DNA from: Bacteroidales bacterium
GTDB taxonomy: Bacteria; Bacteroidota; Bacteroidia; Bacteroidales; UBA7960
Assembly: GCA_003557765.1 (NCBI GenBank)
Contig: PWNO01000169.1
Location: forward strand, 1-8,826
Length of the DNA stretch: 8,826 bases
Direction of reading: 5' to 3'
Shown: piece after piece, positions 7,370-8,826 of the stretch
Numbering within the stretch: the first letter of the stretch is position 1
How the letters are laid out: every line of letters starts with the position of its first letter
The notes under the pieces: generated by a model
What the model was told of the DNA's origin: nothing
Database searches by the model: none
What the model saw: only the letters and a program-made list of their open reading frames with translations
Translations under genes and position numbers: made by a program

Positions 7370-7777
7370 TTATTCGCGTTCTACTACCTGTCCAACGATA
7401 CGGTATCTTTGAGTGGGCCGTTCTTCGTTGTTGTAATTAACGGTAACGGTGCGACTGATGCGATGGGGCCGTGGTGCCAGTCTGAATGACACCTCGATGG
7501 TTTCCTCCTCGCCAGGCATTATAGGCTCTCTGGGCCAACTCATTACCCTTGTGCCACAGCAAGCACGTACATTATTAATTACCAGAGGCTCATCGCCTGT
7601 GTTGGCAAACTTGATCACAAGGTTTCCATCGGGCAGGTCATCCACATAGACGGTTCCATAGTCCTGTTGGTCATTCTCAAACGTCAGAACAGGACCTTTT
7701 TTTTCATTCTCTTCGGCAGCGGTTGAAAAAACCATCACTGTGAGCAAGACTGCCATGCTTAAAAAAGTTCTGATCAT
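7370..7777 (-). CDS. Exported DUF1573-domain protein with variant cysteine motif
   Basis: The 135-residue protein has a signal peptide (residues 1 to about 21, MIRTFLSMAVLLTVMVFSTA then AEEN) with no lipobox cysteine, so it should be periplasmic. The rest is one DUF1573 domain, an Ig-like beta sandwich common in exported Bacteroidota proteins. Its marks are DYGTVYVDD (39-47), FANTGDEPLVINNVRA (57-72), WPREPIMPGE (81-90) and the final strands to residue 133. The usual Ser-Cys-Gly-Cys motif is replaced by Cys73-Cys74-Gly75-Thr76, so the second cysteine has moved from after the glycine to before the first one. The ATG at 7775-7777 directly precedes the signal peptide, with an A/T-rich leader and a -7-like box upstream. 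It is the first gene of the minus-strand cluster. The molecular function of DUF1573 is unknown. Confidence 0.85.
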   Translation of the reverse strand: MIRTFLSMAVLLTVMVFSTAAEENEKKGPVLTFENDQQDYGTVYVDDLPDGNLVIKFANTGDEPLVINNVRACCGTRVMSWPREPIMPGEEETIEVSFRLAPRPHRISRTVTVNYNNEERPTQRYRIVGQVVERE

Positions 7778-7810
7778 AGATGAAAATTTTAAATTTGTTA
7801 AACAAGTAAG

Positions 7811-7831
7811 TTTTGATTTTATTGATCAAAA
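7811..7831. repeat. Inverted repeat in the leader of the DUF1573 gene
   Basis: TTTTGAT (7811-7817) and ATCAAAA (7825-7831) form a perfect 7-base inverted repeat with a 7-base loop, 34 bases upstream of the DUF1573 start. If transcription starts near 7847, it would be a weak hairpin in the 5' untranslated region; otherwise it could be a binding site for a regulator. A/T-rich repeats of this size do arise by chance. Confidence 0.35.
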
Positions 7832-7852
7832 TTCTGACCTAATTGTATTTCG

Positions 7853-7860
7853 CAAATATA
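7853..7860 (-). promoter_or_regulatory. Putative Bacteroidota -7 promoter box for the minus-strand cluster
   Basis: Read on the minus strand, 7860 to 7853 is TATATTTG, a perfect match to the Bacteroidota sigma-ABfr -7 consensus TAnnTTTG. It lies 75 bases upstream of the DUF1573 ATG. The matching -33 TTTG box is not clear: a TTG occurs at 7890-7888, but the spacing is a few bases longer than usual. A transcript starting near 7847 would carry a leader of about 70 bases. Confidence 0.45.
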
Positions 7861-7921
7861 CGAATTATTTATATAAAAAAAGTAGAACAAGCCAGCATTT
7901 TTAATACTCTGTTTGTCTCCC

Positions 7922-7976
7922 GGCTCGTGGTGATGCACCAAAAATATTTATCAATCGTGCGAGCCAGATGCACCAA
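7922..7976. repeat. Short inverted and direct repeats in the intergenic region
   Basis: GGCTCG (7922-7927) is the reverse complement of CGAGCC (7960-7965). GATGCACCAA occurs at 7932-7941 and again at 7967-7976, 35 bases apart. TGGTG-ATG-CACCA (7928-7940) is a further small palindrome overlapping the first copy. The repeats are more G/C-rich than the flanking sequence. They may be regulatory sites or the remains of a mobile or duplicated piece; their meaning is not known. Confidence 0.35.
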
Positions 7977-8005
7977 TAAACCCGCAGGGCAACGGCCACA
8001 GTATC

Positions 8006-8095
8006 ATGACACACGTTATCCTGAATTCAGAGTACGAAATTATTGAGCAACTCGCTAATGGCAACTGGGTAGTGCTGAACGTTGAAACCGGCTGA
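8006..8095 (+). CDS. Candidate 29-residue small protein or gene remnant
   Basis: An ATG at 8006 opens 29 codons ending at TGA (8093-8095). The peptide, beginning MTHVILNSEYEIIEQ and ending NWVVLNVETG, has a balanced protein-like composition with alternating hydrophobic and polar residues, unlike the flanking shadow frames. The frame is also open upstream to 7934, without an ATG. A weak hairpin and T8 run follow directly. It could be a small expressed protein, or the N-terminal scrap of a longer gene cut by a stop or deletion. I recognise no family, there is no Shine-Dalgarno site, and the short length makes chance quite possible. Confidence 0.22.
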   Translation: MTHVILNSEYEIIEQLANGNWVVLNVETG

Positions 8096-8119
8096 ATAGG
8101 CCCGCAGCTTATTTTTTTT
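8090..8119 (+). terminator. Weak intrinsic-terminator-like hairpin with T8 run
   Basis: GCTG (8091-8094) can pair with CAGC (8105-8108) across a 10-base loop, with a G-U pair (8090/8109) at the base. A run of eight T follows at 8112-8119. The stem overlaps the stop of the 29-codon ORF. The long T run on the plus strand is the main evidence; the stem is only 4-5 pairs, so the call is tentative. Confidence 0.3.
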
Positions 8120-8427
8120 GTTCTTTTCGCAATTATTTTGCCCTGATTTCCCTTAGGGTTTATTGACTCAGCCCTTTTGCCGCTATCCTTGCCGGTGGGC
8201 TTTCCGGATTTACTTTCACATCACTTCCTTTCACCGTTTCCGGCTAAACTTTTGTTTTGAGAAAGTTTGCATCGAAAAAGGCCACAATCCACAAGAAGGA
8301 ATGGACATCACACTGAAACATCAGTGGCAAAAAACAATGAAAATGTTGGGCAATTTATTATGTAAGTAAAAAACAAACCCCTTTGTCAGAAAAAGAAAAA
8401 ATTACCAAAAACATAAAACCTCAATAA

Positions 8428-8826
8428 ATGAAACCGATTAAAACATCGGAACTCAATAAGAAGCAAAACCAAAGGAATGAATTGAAACTTCAAATTTCAA
8501 TGGAAATTCTTTACCCATATAGCCTGATAAGGGATATGCGTGTTCTCCCTGCAAAGCACGTGATTCCTTGTTCATTAATGATAGATGACCAGGAAACAGG
8601 ATGTTTATTTATTACTTGTATGGAAAAGGATTTGCAGTACTATGACATTCACCCTTCCACTCCACAAGAACCCTCGATGAAATTCAGAATGATGTGGGAT
8701 CAAAAGGGAACACATATTGTTGATGTCTGGATGCAATTTGAAAACACAAGAATCCTGAGACTATTTTTAAATCCGCATAAATCACAAATAAAAAGATGGC
8801 TTTCGCTTGGAGAGAAGACCAAAAAA
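8428..8826 (+). CDS. Hypothetical protein, 3'-truncated by window edge
   Basis: An ATG at 8428 opens a frame with no stop to the window end, giving 133 complete codons. I do not recognise the family. The visible part has a lysine/glutamine-rich N-terminus (1-24), then mixed alpha/beta-like sequence with landmarks YPYSLIRDMRVLPAKH (29-44), ETGCLFITCMEKD (56-68), KFRMMWDQKGTHIVDVWMQF (85-104) and RLFLNPHKSQIKRWLSLGEK (112-131). It has three cysteines (48, 59, 64), no signal peptide and no membrane helix, so it is probably cytoplasmic. The A-rich leader before the ATG is typical of Bacteroidota start regions. An internal ATG at residue 25 is an alternative start. No plus-strand gene lies close upstream, so it probably has its own promoter, which I could not locate. 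Its coding quality is good; its function is unknown. Confidence 0.7.
   Translation, partial: MKPIKTSELNKKQNQRNELKLQISMEILYPYSLIRDMRVLPAKHVIPCSLMIDDQETGCLFITCMEKDLQYYDIHPSTPQEPSMKFRMMWDQKGTHIVDVWMQFENTRILRLFLNPHKSQIKRWLSLGEKTKK

Larger units (their letters stand above)
7861..8427. other. A/T-rich intergenic stretch without a convincing gene
   Basis: This stretch separates the minus-strand cluster from the plus-strand gene at the right edge. Longer open frames on the plus strand (7843-8046 and 8163-8369) read as unnatural sequence from non-ATG starts and look spurious. What it does hold is a GGCTCG/CGAGCC inverted repeat (7922-7927, 7960-7965), a direct repeat GATGCACCAA (7932-7941, 7967-7976), a 29-codon ORF at 8006-8095 with a terminator-like sequence after it, and a small ACAAA-CCCC-TTTGT palindrome (8373-8386). 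No tRNA or known riboswitch was recognised. It could be a decayed locus, or carry an unrecognised small RNA. Confidence 0.5.

Noticed and set aside
7843..8046. 67-codon plus-strand frame
   Set aside because: It overlaps the putative promoter of the minus-strand cluster, lacks an ATG start, and its sequence is compositionally odd with no recognisable motif.
8163..8369. 68-codon plus-strand frame from a TTG, with an internal ATG at 8301
   Set aside because: The first half is rich in Phe, Arg, Cys and His from T/C-rich DNA. The 22-codon tail from 8301 has AGAAGGA directly touching the ATG, which is not a usable ribosome-binding spacing.
8373..8386. Minus-strand terminator from ACAAA-CCCC-TTTGT with adjoining T run
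   Set aside because: The stem is only 5 A/T-rich pairs, and no minus-strand gene lies upstream for it to end.

Overview
The window looks like chromosomal DNA of a member of the Bacteroidota. The evidence is a Bacteroidota-style TolC/adaptor/RND cassette, a DoxX/MauE-type membrane protein of the kind annotated as BT_3928 family in Bacteroides relatives, a FISUMP-domain protein, a DUF1573 protein, A/T-rich leaders mostly lacking Shine-Dalgarno sites, and a TAnnTTTG-type -7 box. Genus cannot be read from the sequence.

Layout. Positions 1-5289 (plus strand) hold a tripartite efflux operon: a 5'-truncated TolC-family outer-membrane protein, a lipoprotein periplasmic adaptor, and a full-length 1035-residue RND inner-membrane transporter. 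The last two genes overlap by ATGA. Eleven bases later, convergent on the minus strand and read from 7777 down to 5301, lies a three-gene cell-envelope cluster: a short exported DUF1573 protein, a DoxX/MauE-type membrane protein with a C-terminal thioredoxin-like domain, and an exported FISUMP-domain protein. A promoter-like -7 box and an inverted repeat precede the DUF1573 gene. Positions 7861-8427 are A/T-rich with no convincing gene, only a 29-codon ORF followed by a weak terminator-like hairpin and a few short repeats. A plus-strand gene of unknown function starts at 8428 and runs off the right edge.

How the genes work together. The first three should form one export pump from inner membrane to outside; its substrate cannot be deduced. 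The pump shows a changed proton-relay signature: Asp400-Asn401 in TM4, and Thr934-Gln935 where AcrB has Lys940-Asn941. The minus-strand genes are likely co-transcribed, though a 119-base gap with overlapping inverted repeats separates the first two. All three products are exported or membrane-bound. A CxC motif in the DoxX protein and an unusual Cys-Cys pair in the DUF1573 protein make an envelope thiol-exchange role conceivable, but that is inference.

I found no CRISPR array, complete mobile element, tRNA or rRNA. Nothing here clearly amounts to a new system. The best leads are the RND relay variant, the DUF1573/DoxX cysteine pairing, and the DUF1573-DoxX spacer structure.
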